Shown here: positions 55,759 through 63,648 of the stretch, piece after piece
Layout of the letters: every line of letters begins with the position of its first letter
Numbering within the stretch: the first letter of the stretch is position 1
NCBI RefSeq assembly: GCF_900637195.1
Contig: NZ_LR134356.1
Location: 4,898,001-4,962,000 of the forward strand
Length of the DNA: 64,000 bases
Reading direction: 5' to 3'
DNA from: Mycolicibacterium aurum
GTDB taxonomy: Bacteria; Actinomycetota; Actinomycetes; Mycobacteriales; Mycobacteriaceae
The notes under the pieces: generated by a model
What the model was told of the DNA's origin: nothing
Database searches by the model: none
What the model saw: the letters and a program-made list of their open reading frames with translations, nothing else
Program-made: the position numbers and the translations under genes

Positions 55759-56565
55759 CTATGTGCGCCGCGTTCGATCCTCCCGGAGATCCTCCTTGTA
55801 GCTACCCGGGGTCTGTCCGACCACGGCGGTGAATGCCTCGATGAAACTCGTGGGATTCGACCATCCGCACCCGATCGCCGTGTCGGTGACGGATCGGCCG
55901 TTGCTGAGATGGACCAGGGCGTGATGGATGCGCAAGATTGTGCGCCAGCGGTGGAAACTCATGCCGAACTCGGATCTGAACAGGCGGCTCAACGTGCGCT
56001 CGCTCGCCCCTGCCGCCCGCCCGAGTTCACCCAGGGTGGCCGTCGACGCGGGGTCGGCGTAGAGCAGATCGGTGACGGTACGCAGGCGGTCGTCGCGTGC
56101 CTCGGGCAGGTGCAACGACTGCTCAGGGGTTTCGACGAGTTCGTCGATCACCACAGCGCGTAGTCGTTCGTAGGCGCCGTGCGTCATCTCCCGCCGATCG
56201 GTGAGTGTCAGAATCGCCTCGCGCAGAAGCGGACCCACTGCGAAGACGCCCGGTCGTGCGACCAGGCCACCGCACAGGCCCTCCGGAATGACCAGGATCC
56301 GGACGTCCGTCCTGCCGTAGCAGCGGTGCGAGTGGACGAATCCCGGAGGCGTCCAGGTCAGCCGGTTGGCCGGCGCGACCCACGTACCCAGCTCGGTCGT
56401 GGTGGCCAGCGCCCCCGAAGCCGGGTACACCAGCTGACCCTCGCCGTGGCGGTGGGCACCGATGCGGAATCCGTGCGTCATCCAGCCCGCAGCGTGTGGA
56501 GCTCCCGACGGATAGGTGGGAGCCGGCGCGACAGGTTGGCGGGTTTCCGGCATCGGCGGCGACAT
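55759..56565 (-). CDS. AraC family transcriptional regulator with cupin sensor
   Basis: A 268-residue regulator: N-terminal cupin-like sensing domain (AHRHGEGQLVYPASG, VAPANRLTWTPPGFVHSHRCYG) and C-terminal AraC double HTH (LGELGRAAGASERTLSRLFRSEFGMSFHRWRTILRIHHALVHLSNGRSVTDTAIGCGWSNPTSFIEAFTAVVGQTPGSY). It is divergent from an O-methyltransferase, which it probably controls through the palindrome at 56586-56605. Confidence 0.92.
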   Translation of the reverse strand: MSPPMPETRQPVAPAPTYPSGAPHAAGWMTHGFRIGAHRHGEGQLVYPASGALATTTELGTWVAPANRLTWTPPGFVHSHRCYGRTDVRILVIPEGLCGGLVARPGVFAVGPLLREAILTLTDRREMTHGAYERLRAVVIDELVETPEQSLHLPEARDDRLRTVTDLLYADPASTATLGELGRAAGASERTLSRLFRSEFGMSFHRWRTILRIHHALVHLSNGRSVTDTAIGCGWSNPTSFIEAFTAVVGQTPGSYKEDLREDRTRRT

Positions 56566-56585
56566 TACCGGTAGTGCCGCCGGAG

Positions 56586-56605
56586 TAGTTAGGTAACCCT
56601 AACTA
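56586..56605. promoter_or_regulatory. Palindrome TAGTTAGG-N4-CCTAACTA between araC-like and methyltransferase genes
   Basis: Perfect 8-bp arms with spacer TAAC. The core also resembles a DtxR/IdeR iron box (TTAGGT-A-CCTAAC; about 13 of 19 positions by eye). It lies 21 nt from the AraC start and 34 nt from the methyltransferase start, so it could be the operator of either an AraC-type or an iron/manganese-responsive DtxR-type regulator. Confidence 0.6.
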
Positions 56606-56638
56606 GGTCCCTACATCACACCATCCAAGGAGCACGCC

Positions 56639-57331
56639 ATGGACACCCTCACCACACCGCCGGTCGCCGACGTCCTGGACCGGTTGTTCGCCGACGCGCG
56701 GGCCGTCGACGGCCCGCTGCACGCCCGGTGGGCCGAAGCGCTGGACGACAGCGAGGCCGACGTCGCACAGTTGCTGGCCCGGGAAGCAGCCGACTATCCG
56801 GGTCTCTATCACGAGTACGCCGACAACTACCTGAACGTGTCGGCCGAGTTCGGTCGGTTTCTCTATGTCTGCGCGCGCGCCCGCCGAGCGACCCGCATCG
56901 TGGAATTCGGCACATCATTCGGCGTCTCCACCATCCACCTCGCCGCCGCCCTGCGTGACGGCGGTGGCGGTCACCTGATCAGCACCGAACTCGAGCCAAC
57001 CAAAGCCGCACGTGCACAACAGAACCTGGAGTCCGCGGGACTGGATGGCCTCGTGGACATCCGCGTCGGTGATGCCTTGGAGACACTGCGACACGGCATC
57101 GACGGCCCCGTCGACCTCGTGCTGCTCGACGGGGCATTCAGCCTGTATCTGCCTGTCCTGAGCATTCTCGAACCCCATCTGCCGCCGGGTGCCGTGGTGC
57201 TCGGGGAGAACGCCGTCGACGAATCCGGCGATTACCTCACGTACGTGAGGAATCCCGAGAACGGCTACCGTTCACTGCCCCTGCCGTTCCAACCCGGCCG
57301 CGGAAACGAGCTCTCGGTTCGTACCAGGTGA
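56639..57331 (+). CDS. SAM-dependent O-methyltransferase
   Basis: A 230-residue class I methyltransferase of the COMT/caffeoyl-CoA OMT-like group. The SAM-binding strand IVEFGTSFGVSTIHLAAALRD (about 85-105), the acidic STELEPTKAARAQQNL and the VDLVLLDGAFSLYLPVL motif, whose Asp binds metal or substrate, are present. AGGAG 6 nt upstream fixes the ATG. It probably methylates a catechol or other hydroxylated small molecule. A DtxR-like box upstream raises the possibility that it handles an iron-chelating catechol, which is inference. Confidence 0.9.
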   Translation: MDTLTTPPVADVLDRLFADARAVDGPLHARWAEALDDSEADVAQLLAREAADYPGLYHEYADNYLNVSAEFGRFLYVCARARRATRIVEFGTSFGVSTIHLAAALRDGGGGHLISTELEPTKAARAQQNLESAGLDGLVDIRVGDALETLRHGIDGPVDLVLLDGAFSLYLPVLSILEPHLPPGAVVLGENAVDESGDYLTYVRNPENGYRSLPLPFQPGRGNELSVRTR

Positions 57332-57335
57332 TCGA

Positions 57336-57926
57336 TCAGCCCGACGGCCGGCGCGTGCGCCGGCCGTCGTGGTCGATGACGAATTCGGCCAGCCGGCGCC
57401 CCCGCTCGAGGGGTTCGGCATCCACGCCGACAGCCAGCGCGCTGAGTGCACCGTCGTAGATGAGTGCGATGTCACCCGCAGTCCGCGCGGGGTCGAGCGC
57501 ACCCGCGGACTCGGCGAGCGCGGTGAGCCTGCCGATGACATACCTCTTATGCTCGGCGGCCACGCCGATGCCGGCGTGGCCGTCCGGAAGTTGAGTGGCC
57601 GCGGCCACGTGGGCGCAGCCTCGCCGAAGGTCCGCGCCGCGGGCCCAGTCCTCGGTGGCGGTGAAGAGGGTGAGCAACTTCGTGCGGGGGTTCGACTCGC
57701 CGTCGATGTGCGATTCCCACAGCACGCGGAACCGGTGATCGCGCGCAGTCAGGTACGCGGCGACCAGATCGTCCTTGCCGCTGAAGTTCTTGTACAGCGA
57801 TCCGGTGGCGACGCCGGCCCTGGCGATCACGGCGTCGACGCCGGTGGCTGCGATCCCGTCGGCATAGAACAGATCGTCGGCGGCGCGCAGCAGTCGATCG
57901 CGAGCAGGTTGCCGGGCGGTCGACAT
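57336..57926 (-). CDS. TetR family transcriptional repressor
   Basis: A 196-residue TetR regulator: HTH at residues about 8-55 (RDRLLRAADDLFYADGIAATGVDAVIARAGVATGSLYKNFSGKDDLVAAYL) and a C-terminal ligand domain. ATG 57926 is preferred since TATACT ends 6 nt upstream (leaderless). It is divergent from an MFS transporter whose GTG lies only 19 nt away, so their promoters overlap; the palindrome AACGATCGTT between or within them is a likely operator. Confidence 0.92.
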   Translation of the reverse strand: MSTARQPARDRLLRAADDLFYADGIAATGVDAVIARAGVATGSLYKNFSGKDDLVAAYLTARDHRFRVLWESHIDGESNPRTKLLTLFTATEDWARGADLRRGCAHVAAATQLPDGHAGIGVAAEHKRYVIGRLTALAESAGALDPARTAGDIALIYDGALSALAVGVDAEPLERGRRLAEFVIDHDGRRTRRPSG

Positions 57927-57932
57927 GCTGAC

Positions 57933-57958
57933 AGTATAGGCAAAGTGCAACGATCGTT
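57933..57958. promoter_or_regulatory. Overlapping divergent tetR/MFS promoters with palindrome AACGATCGTT
   Basis: Minus strand: -10 TATACT (57938-57933) with -35 TAGAAC (57961-57956) at 17-nt spacing. Plus strand: TATAGG (57935-57940) lies 4 nt before GTG 57945. AACGATCGTT (57949-57958), a perfect 10-bp palindrome, falls between the minus-strand -35 and -10 and just inside the MFS reading frame, so a bound TetR dimer would block both. Confidence 0.6.
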
Positions 57959-59117
57959 CTACTCACTCGTGGCGTCCGGGGCGGCGCTGATCGCCTGCTG
58001 TTACGGGCTCGCCCGCTTCGGTTACGGATTGTTCACGCCGGTCCTCACCGACGAATTCGGCCTCAGCTCCACCGCTGTCGGCGCCATCGCAGCCACCAGC
58101 TACGTGGGCTACTGCGCCGCGATCACCGTCAGCGCCGGCCTGACTCGACGGGCGGGGCCGCGTACCGTGGCTGTCGGGGCGGGAGTGGTCGCCACCGTCG
58201 GCATGACGGTGGTGGCCCTCGCACCGTCGGCATGGGTGCTGGCGGCGGGGATCCTGGTAGCCGGAGCCAGCACCGGGGTCGCGTCGCCGCCGCTGGCCGC
58301 GGCCATCTCCCAGCGGATGGGCGGCGCCGCCGGTGACCGCGCGCAAACCATCGTCAATGCGGGAACCGGTGTCGGCGTACTCGTCTCCGGCCCGATCGCC
58401 TTCGCGCTGTTCGACAACTGGCGGTGGGCGTGGGGCGTGTACGCCGCCATTGCGGCCGCGGTGACGGCCTGGGTGGCGTTCGCCGTCACCGGCGGGCCCG
58501 ACTCGTCCGCCAGGACCCTGCCTACGCGGCGCTGGCGCGACGGGAGTGCAGGTCTGGTGGTGGCGTCGTCGATGACCGGCATCGGCAGCATCGCCGTGTG
58601 GAGTTTCGGCCGGGACCTGATCAGTTCACAGGGGTCGGCCAGCGTGGCTGTCGCATCGGTCGCGTGGACGGTGCTGGGCGCCGCCGGCATCGCCGGCGGG
58701 CTCGGCGGCGACGTCATGCAGCGCCTCGGGTTCCGGCGTGCCTGGATCGGCACCACCGTCGCGATGGCCTTCGCGACGGTGCTGTTGGCGCTCGCGACGT
58801 CGAGCGTCGTCGCGATCATGCTGTCCGTCGCCATCTTCGGCGCCACCTACATCGGTCTCACCGGACTGCTCCTGGTGTGGAGCACCCGCGTCTACCCCGA
58901 CTCGCCGTCCCTCGGAGTCGGCCTGTCGTTCTTCACGGTCGCCGTCGGCCAGGCCCTCGGCGCGCCCGTTGCCGGGGTCCTGATCGAATTGCTGGGAGCC
59001 ACAACCACGTTCGTGGCTTTCGCGGTCCTGGGCGTCACCGCGGTGGCCGTGCGGCCCGCGACGGCCCCTGCCGCCAACCAGGGCAGCGGGCCGGAGGGTC
59101 ACGCGGGTGCCGCGTAG
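57945..59117 (+). CDS. MFS transporter (YbfB-like)
   Basis: A 390-residue 12-segment major facilitator. The start VQRSFYSLVASGAALIACCYGLARFGYGLFTPVLTDEFGLSSTAVGAIAATSYVGYC is typical of the YbfB/MFS_1 group with ARFGYG in helix 1. It likely exports a toxic or signalling compound sensed by the divergent TetR protein. GTG 57945 is preferred. The stop TAG forms part of the -10 box of the next gene. Confidence 0.88.
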   Translation: MQRSFYSLVASGAALIACCYGLARFGYGLFTPVLTDEFGLSSTAVGAIAATSYVGYCAAITVSAGLTRRAGPRTVAVGAGVVATVGMTVVALAPSAWVLAAGILVAGASTGVASPPLAAAISQRMGGAAGDRAQTIVNAGTGVGVLVSGPIAFALFDNWRWAWGVYAAIAAAVTAWVAFAVTGGPDSSARTLPTRRWRDGSAGLVVASSMTGIGSIAVWSFGRDLISSQGSASVAVASVAWTVLGAAGIAGGLGGDVMQRLGFRRAWIGTTVAMAFATVLLALATSSVVAIMLSVAIFGATYIGLTGLLLVWSTRVYPDSPSLGVGLSFFTVAVGQALGAPVAGVLIELLGATTTFVAFAVLGVTAVAVRPATAPAANQGSGPEGHAGAA

Positions 59118-59120
59118 CCT
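59115..59120 (+). promoter_or_regulatory. Putative -10 box of the ATP-grasp gene, overlapping the MFS stop
   Basis: TAGCCT (59115-59120) ends 6 nt before GTG 59127; its first three bases are the MFS stop codon. This suggests an independent leaderless transcript for the downstream gene. Confidence 0.45.
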
Positions 59121-59126
59121 GAGCCC

Positions 59127-60035
59127 GTGATCGCAGCCCCGTCTCACGATGGCGTCAGCTGGCGCGAGCGGAGCCTCCTCGTGCGGGCCGCGCGCCTGTG
59201 GCGCACCCGCAACCCGCGGACGTTCCGGGAGAAGGTGCGCTACAAGATGCTGCGTGACCACCGCGCGCTGGTGGTGACGTTCGCCGACAAGGCGGCGGTG
59301 CGCGACTATGTCGCCACAATGATTGGGACGCAATACCTTCCGCGCGCCTACGCGATCCTCGATGATCCCGCCGCACTGCGCGAACTCCGGTTGCCCGAGT
59401 CCTACGTGCTCAAGCCCACCCACGGCAGTGGAGCCGCCATCATCGTCTCCGCCCACGCGCCAGATGATGCACGCCTGACCACCGAGCACGCGAGCTGGGC
59501 GTACCGGCACGTCCTGCCCCGGTACGCACCTCGCGAGGACGTCATCTCCATCGCGCAGGGCTGGGTGGAAAAGCTGTACGGCGACGGGCCCAACCGGGAA
59601 TGGGTATACGGGCGGGTGCCACGACGGATCATCGTCGAAGAAATGCTCGCCGGTGCCGACGGCGCCATCCCCGACGACTACAAGTTCTTCGTCTTCCACG
59701 GCGAGTGCGGGTTCGTCCAGGTCGACTCCGGACGGTTCGGCCGGCGGACCCAGGATTTCTTCCGACCCGACTGGGAGCATCTTCCGCTCTGCGGAGGCCC
59801 GCCATGGGCGCAGCCTCGCCGCCTCAAGCCTGCGCGCCTGGACGAGATGATCGGCCTTGCCGAACAGCTCGGCGCCGACACGGACTTCGTCCGTGTCGAT
59901 CTGTACGACGTCGACGGGCGCATCGTGTTCGGCGAGCTCACCAGCTTCCCGGCCGGCGGCGACAGTCCGTTCGATCCGGAGTCCTTCGACGGGGAATTCG
60001 GGCGGCGGTGGACCGTCCCCCGCAGATACCAGTGA
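59127..60035 (+). CDS. TupA-like ATP-grasp protein
   Basis: A 302-residue ATP-grasp-fold protein of the TupA group (teichuronopeptide biosynthesis-like). Features: NPRTFREKVRYKMLRDHRALVVTFADKAAVRDYV, YVLKPTHGSGAAIIV for ATP, VPRRIIVEEMLAG, IPDDYKFFVFHGECGFVQVDSGR and the metal-binding FVRVDLYDVDGRIVFGELT. Such enzymes join a carboxylate to an amine or act on surface polysaccharide. It is unusual as a stand-alone gene here with no glycosyltransferase neighbours. GTG 59127 is supported by the -10 box. Confidence 0.85.
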   Translation: MIAAPSHDGVSWRERSLLVRAARLWRTRNPRTFREKVRYKMLRDHRALVVTFADKAAVRDYVATMIGTQYLPRAYAILDDPAALRELRLPESYVLKPTHGSGAAIIVSAHAPDDARLTTEHASWAYRHVLPRYAPREDVISIAQGWVEKLYGDGPNREWVYGRVPRRIIVEEMLAGADGAIPDDYKFFVFHGECGFVQVDSGRFGRRTQDFFRPDWEHLPLCGGPPWAQPRRLKPARLDEMIGLAEQLGADTDFVRVDLYDVDGRIVFGELTSFPAGGDSPFDPESFDGEFGRRWTVPRRYQ

Positions 60036-60078
60036 CGCCCTGCGAGGCCGGTCCTCGGCGATCGGCCACAATCGGGGA

Positions 60079-60924
60079 ATGACCGCCGCGTTGTGGATCG
60101 TGATCCTGCTCCAGGCGGCCGGCCTGATCGCGCTCGGTGTGGTGCTGATCGTGTCGCGGCGGTCCCTGTCTGTGACCCGCCGGGCGCTGGAACGGGAGCG
60201 CCGTCGTGAGGACAGCCGTAAGTCCCGCCGCACCCGCACGCCGATGGGGGTGGCGCCGTTCGCGGTCAAGACGGTGATGAACACCGTGCAGACGGCCGAC
60301 GCGATCGTCCGCAAAGGTCTGGGCGGGTCGGTGCGCAGCTCGATCGAGGATCTGGCGGGCTGGGCGCGGATCGAGCGGCCCGATCTCGCCCGGGTCGTGT
60401 CCGCTGAGGGGCGCGTCGTTCTGGTGTTCTCCGACATCGAGCGCTCCACCGAGCGCGATGCGTCGCTGGGCGACCGTGAGTGGGTCAAGATCCTTGACCG
60501 CCACAACACGCTGATCGCGCGGTGCGTGGCAGATCGGCACGGTCATGTCGTCAAGAACCAGGGTGACGGCTTCATGATCGCGTTCGCCGAGCCGGTCGAC
60601 GCGGTCCGCTGCTGCGTCGCCGTGCAGCGGGCGCTGCACGGCGACAGCAACCGCTGGGGCGGGATCCGGGTCCGGATGGGTGCGCACGTCGGCACATCGG
60701 TGCGGCGCGGCGATGACCTGTTCGGTCTCGACGTCGTCACGGCGTCGAGGGTCGCCGACCTGGCCGACGGTGGGCAGATCCTGGTCAGCCAGGCAGTACG
60801 GGAATCGGTGGGCGAACTCGACGACATCACCTTCGACACCCCAGATGACGTGGAGCTCAAGGGCTTACCCGGCACGCAGCGGGTTTACGCCGTGATGGCG
60901 ACGACGGCTAGACCCGGCCGTTGA
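60079..60924 (+). CDS. Membrane-anchored class III nucleotide cyclase
   Basis: A 281-residue protein with one N-terminal transmembrane helix (residues 4-25), a basic linker and a class III cyclase domain (about 110-280). The first metal Asp D119 (VFSDIERST), K159 and D163 (VVKNQGDGF) and R224 are present, but the transition-state Asn that usually precedes the Arg by four residues is Val 220 (GLDVVTASRV). It may be a cAMP-forming enzyme of reduced activity. CACAAT ends 6 nt before ATG 60079. Its end overlaps the convergent FAD gene by 17 nt. Confidence 0.88.
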   Translation: MTAALWIVILLQAAGLIALGVVLIVSRRSLSVTRRALERERRREDSRKSRRTRTPMGVAPFAVKTVMNTVQTADAIVRKGLGGSVRSSIEDLAGWARIERPDLARVVSAEGRVVLVFSDIERSTERDASLGDREWVKILDRHNTLIARCVADRHGHVVKNQGDGFMIAFAEPVDAVRCCVAVQRALHGDSNRWGGIRVRMGAHVGTSVRRGDDLFGLDVVTASRVADLADGGQILVSQAVRESVGELDDITFDTPDDVELKGLPGTQRVYAVMATTARPGR

Positions 60925-62116
60925 GGATCAGCCTCCAGTAGGTCTGCGGAAGAACATAGCGGTCGAACGCCCACGCCGTGCGTCGTGGCTTCAGCGGATC
61001 GACGAAGGAGGGCAGCGACGAGGTGACCGCGCCGGAACGATCGAATTCGCCTGCGATCAGGTGGGATCTGTCCGTGGCGACCGGCGCGACGGTGTAGCCG
61101 TCGTATTCCGCGGGCTCACCCCCGCGCTGTGCGGCCAGCAGATTGTCCACCAGGATCGCCACCTGCCGCCGCAGGGCTCCCCCCGACGGGTCGGTGTCGA
61201 CGGTGGCGCCGTCACCGAGCGCCCACACATCGGAGTGTCGCCGGTGACGAAAGGTGCGCGGATCACTGTCCACCAGGCCGTGGCTTCCGTCTGCCGCAAG
61301 TCCCGATTCGGTGATCCACCCCGGGCCGCGGAACGGGGGGACGAGGTGCAGCATGTCGTAGTCCAGGCGCTGCGTCGTCCCGTCGGCGTGGGTCACCGAG
61401 CAGTGGCGCTGCTGCGGATCTAGCGCGGTCACGGCGGTGTCGAGGTGCACGCGCACGTCGAGGTCGGCGAGATGCCGGTGCAGGCGGGCGTCGAGGGCCG
61501 GAACTCCCAGCAGATGCGGGCGGTCGACGACGAGCGTGATCTCTGCACCGGGCAGGCGACCGGATCGCTTCCAGTGCGCGGCGGCCAGGAACAACGGCTT
61601 GATCGTGGTGCCGGTACAGCTGACAGGCGGTCTCGGCACGGTGAAGACGGCCCGCCCGCCCTGCGGCAGCCCCTGCACCAGCGCCCAGGTCTTCTCGGCG
61701 TGATGGAGGTAGTTGCTGGCGACCGCCGGGGTGGCCAGTGCCTCGCCGATACCCTGCAGCGCATCGTGGTCGGGAACCAGGCCGGCACCGAGAACGAGGT
61801 CGCGGTAGCGATACGACGTCCCGCCGACACATCGCACCGTCTTGTGTTCGGTGTCCACCGCGACCGCCGAGTCGCGGATCCACGTGCAGCCGCGCGGGGT
61901 CACCGACCGCTGGGTGCGCTCCGCGGTGTGCAGTGGAGCCTGCCCGCTGCCGACATAGGACAGCAGTGGCCGGTAGGTGTGCACGCTCTGCGGCTCGATG
62001 ACGCCGACGCTCCGTATCCCCTTCCGAAGGAGGCGAGCAGCCGCGCTGATGCCGGCATTCCCACCACCGACGATCACCACGTCAAACGAACCGTCATTGC
62101 CGTCGGATGGGCGCAT
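60908..62116 (-). CDS. FAD-dependent oxidoreductase, sulfide:quinone reductase-like
   Basis: A 402-residue flavoprotein of the NDH-2/SQR superfamily. FAD motif VVIVGGGNAGISAAARL (13-29), the second strand DLVLGAGL, and PPVSCTGTTIKPLFLAAAHWKRSG, which parallels the CAGAPQK segment with its reactive Cys in SQRDL-type sulfide:quinone oxidoreductases; the C-terminal VWALGDGATV binds the flavin end. It may oxidise sulfide or a persulfide and pass electrons to menaquinone. A canonical second catalytic Cys was not identified, so the activity is uncertain. Confidence 0.85.
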   Translation of the reverse strand: MRPSDGNDGSFDVVIVGGGNAGISAAARLLRKGIRSVGVIEPQSVHTYRPLLSYVGSGQAPLHTAERTQRSVTPRGCTWIRDSAVAVDTEHKTVRCVGGTSYRYRDLVLGAGLVPDHDALQGIGEALATPAVASNYLHHAEKTWALVQGLPQGGRAVFTVPRPPVSCTGTTIKPLFLAAAHWKRSGRLPGAEITLVVDRPHLLGVPALDARLHRHLADLDVRVHLDTAVTALDPQQRHCSVTHADGTTQRLDYDMLHLVPPFRGPGWITESGLAADGSHGLVDSDPRTFRHRRHSDVWALGDGATVDTDPSGGALRRQVAILVDNLLAAQRGGEPAEYDGYTVAPVATDRSHLIAGEFDRSGAVTSSLPSFVDPLKPRRTAWAFDRYVLPQTYWRLILNGRV

Positions 62117-62153
62117 CTACCAGCGTTACCCCGATCCGGCGTACTGAACCGCG

Positions 62154-63347
62154 CTACCTCCCCGGGCCGTAGAGCCCGGGCAGGAGGTCGGGATCACCGG
62201 GCACCCAGGTACTGGTGACCTGCGACCTTTCTCCCATGGCGGCGGCCCGGTCGAGGAGGCGGGTGCCCAGCTCGAGTTGGCCGGGTTCCCAGGCTCTGAG
62301 GGCCGCGACTATGCCTCCGGGATGCGTACCGAGGTGTTCGTAGAGCGTCCACGCATCGGCGGCCGCCTTCGCCGATCCGGCGGCCGGATGCGGCCGCACC
62401 GAAAATGCAGCGTCCCCGATGAGCGCGACCCGCCGGTCGACCATCCCGGGAATCCGGACGTCGGAAACAACCTGCAGGAAGGGCTGTTCGGTGCGCACGA
62501 TGACTTCGGCGAAGGCCGGGGCCAGCTGCTCGGCCGCAGCGGCGCGCATCTCGTCGATGAAGCGCTGCTGCACCGAACCCGGATGAAGGGATACCGGGTT
62601 TTCGAAACCCCTTACGTCGGTGACCAACTCGTGGAGTTCGGGACCGTCGGCGACATTGCGGTACCAGACGTAGTTCAGCAGCCGCTCTCCGCGATCGAGT
62701 TCCCCGTCCATTCCGGGAATGGTGTACATCACGGCCTGGGTGTGCGGTGCGAGGCTGTAGCTGACCGCGTCCGCGAGCACGGCCCGCGTCGTGGCGCTCA
62801 CCTGATCCTCGCGCACGGTGCCTCGCCAGCCGACATAGCCTGAATACCGCGCTTGCACATGGGGATAGAGTCGCCGGCGTCCTGTGGAGGTGATTCCGTC
62901 AGCGAAGACGACGAGATCGGCTTTTTCGACCCGCCCGGTGACGAAGCGCAGTTCGACGGAGTCATGGTCCTGGCTGACGCCGACGCACATCTCTGCGAGG
63001 TGGTAGTGCTCACCTCCGAAGTCGCCCAGCAGGGCCCGGTAGACGGTGCCCCACGAGGTGCTGCGCCACTGAAAGGCTCCCTCGTACAGCACGTCGTCAG
63101 ACGGTCCGAGGTAGCGCAACCAGTTGCTCGCGACACTGAGCTCCTCGATGCGTCGTGAGCTGTGGCGGTCGAACCACTTCATCGTCATCGGCTGCAGGAC
63201 GATGCCGCCACCACGATTGTCCAGCGGGGCGGGCGTCCGCTCGAACACGTCGACCTGGAAACCCAGGTTGCGCAGCAGAAGCGCGGCCGTGAGCCCACCG
63301 ATCGACCCGCCGACGACGATCGCCCGCACGCCGGCGTAATCCTGCAC
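62154..63347 (-). CDS. FAD-dependent aromatic hydroxylase-like monooxygenase
   Basis: A 397-residue group A flavin monooxygenase of the p-hydroxybenzoate hydroxylase fold. GxGxxG as VVGGSIGGLTAALLLRNLGF, the DG motif VVFADGITST and the GD motif VALIGDAAFSVRPHPAAGSAKAAADA are in order; the group closest by pattern is 2,6-dihydroxypyridine 3-hydroxylase. It would hydroxylate an aromatic or heteroaromatic ring using NAD(P)H and O2. It precedes the FAD gene by 37 nt on the same strand, so cotranscription is possible. Confidence 0.9.
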   Translation of the reverse strand: MQDYAGVRAIVVGGSIGGLTAALLLRNLGFQVDVFERTPAPLDNRGGGIVLQPMTMKWFDRHSSRRIEELSVASNWLRYLGPSDDVLYEGAFQWRSTSWGTVYRALLGDFGGEHYHLAEMCVGVSQDHDSVELRFVTGRVEKADLVVFADGITSTGRRRLYPHVQARYSGYVGWRGTVREDQVSATTRAVLADAVSYSLAPHTQAVMYTIPGMDGELDRGERLLNYVWYRNVADGPELHELVTDVRGFENPVSLHPGSVQQRFIDEMRAAAAEQLAPAFAEVIVRTEQPFLQVVSDVRIPGMVDRRVALIGDAAFSVRPHPAAGSAKAAADAWTLYEHLGTHPGGIVAALRAWEPGQLELGTRLLDRAAAMGERSQVTSTWVPGDPDLLPGLYGPGR

Positions 63348-63423
63348 GGGTCAAGAGTGGCACAGCACTCCGGCGGTCACACCGTGAGTTCGGCCGAAGG
63401 CCCCTGGAAAACCTGGTCTCGCG

Positions 63424-63576
63424 TCATGGTGTGTCGGAGGCGTCCAGCGGTGGCGCGGAGTATCCGGCACTGTCCGGCGGTACCGTCGGATCGTCGACGT
63501 CCGGCTCGGCACCGGCCTCGACGGCCGCATCGCGCAGCTTCTCCGTGGCGCTCTCGTCCTGGTCGCGTCCCGCCAT
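63424..63576 (-). CDS. Small acidic hypothetical protein
   Basis: A 50-residue acidic protein (MAGRDQDESATEKLRDAA, then AEPDVDDPTVPPDSAG) with GGAGG 5 nt before ATG 63576. The composition suggests an unstructured protein. I do not recognise a family. The frame extends upstream to 63645 but without an RBS and with Pro-rich sequence. Confidence 0.5.
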   Translation of the reverse strand: MAGRDQDESATEKLRDAAVEAGAEPDVDDPTVPPDSAGYSAPPLDASDTP

Positions 63577-63648
63577 TGTGGCCTCCATCGTCGTCGGTCC
63601 CGGCGGATTACCCGGCGCCGGCGACCTGAAACGATCTAGCGGCACCGC

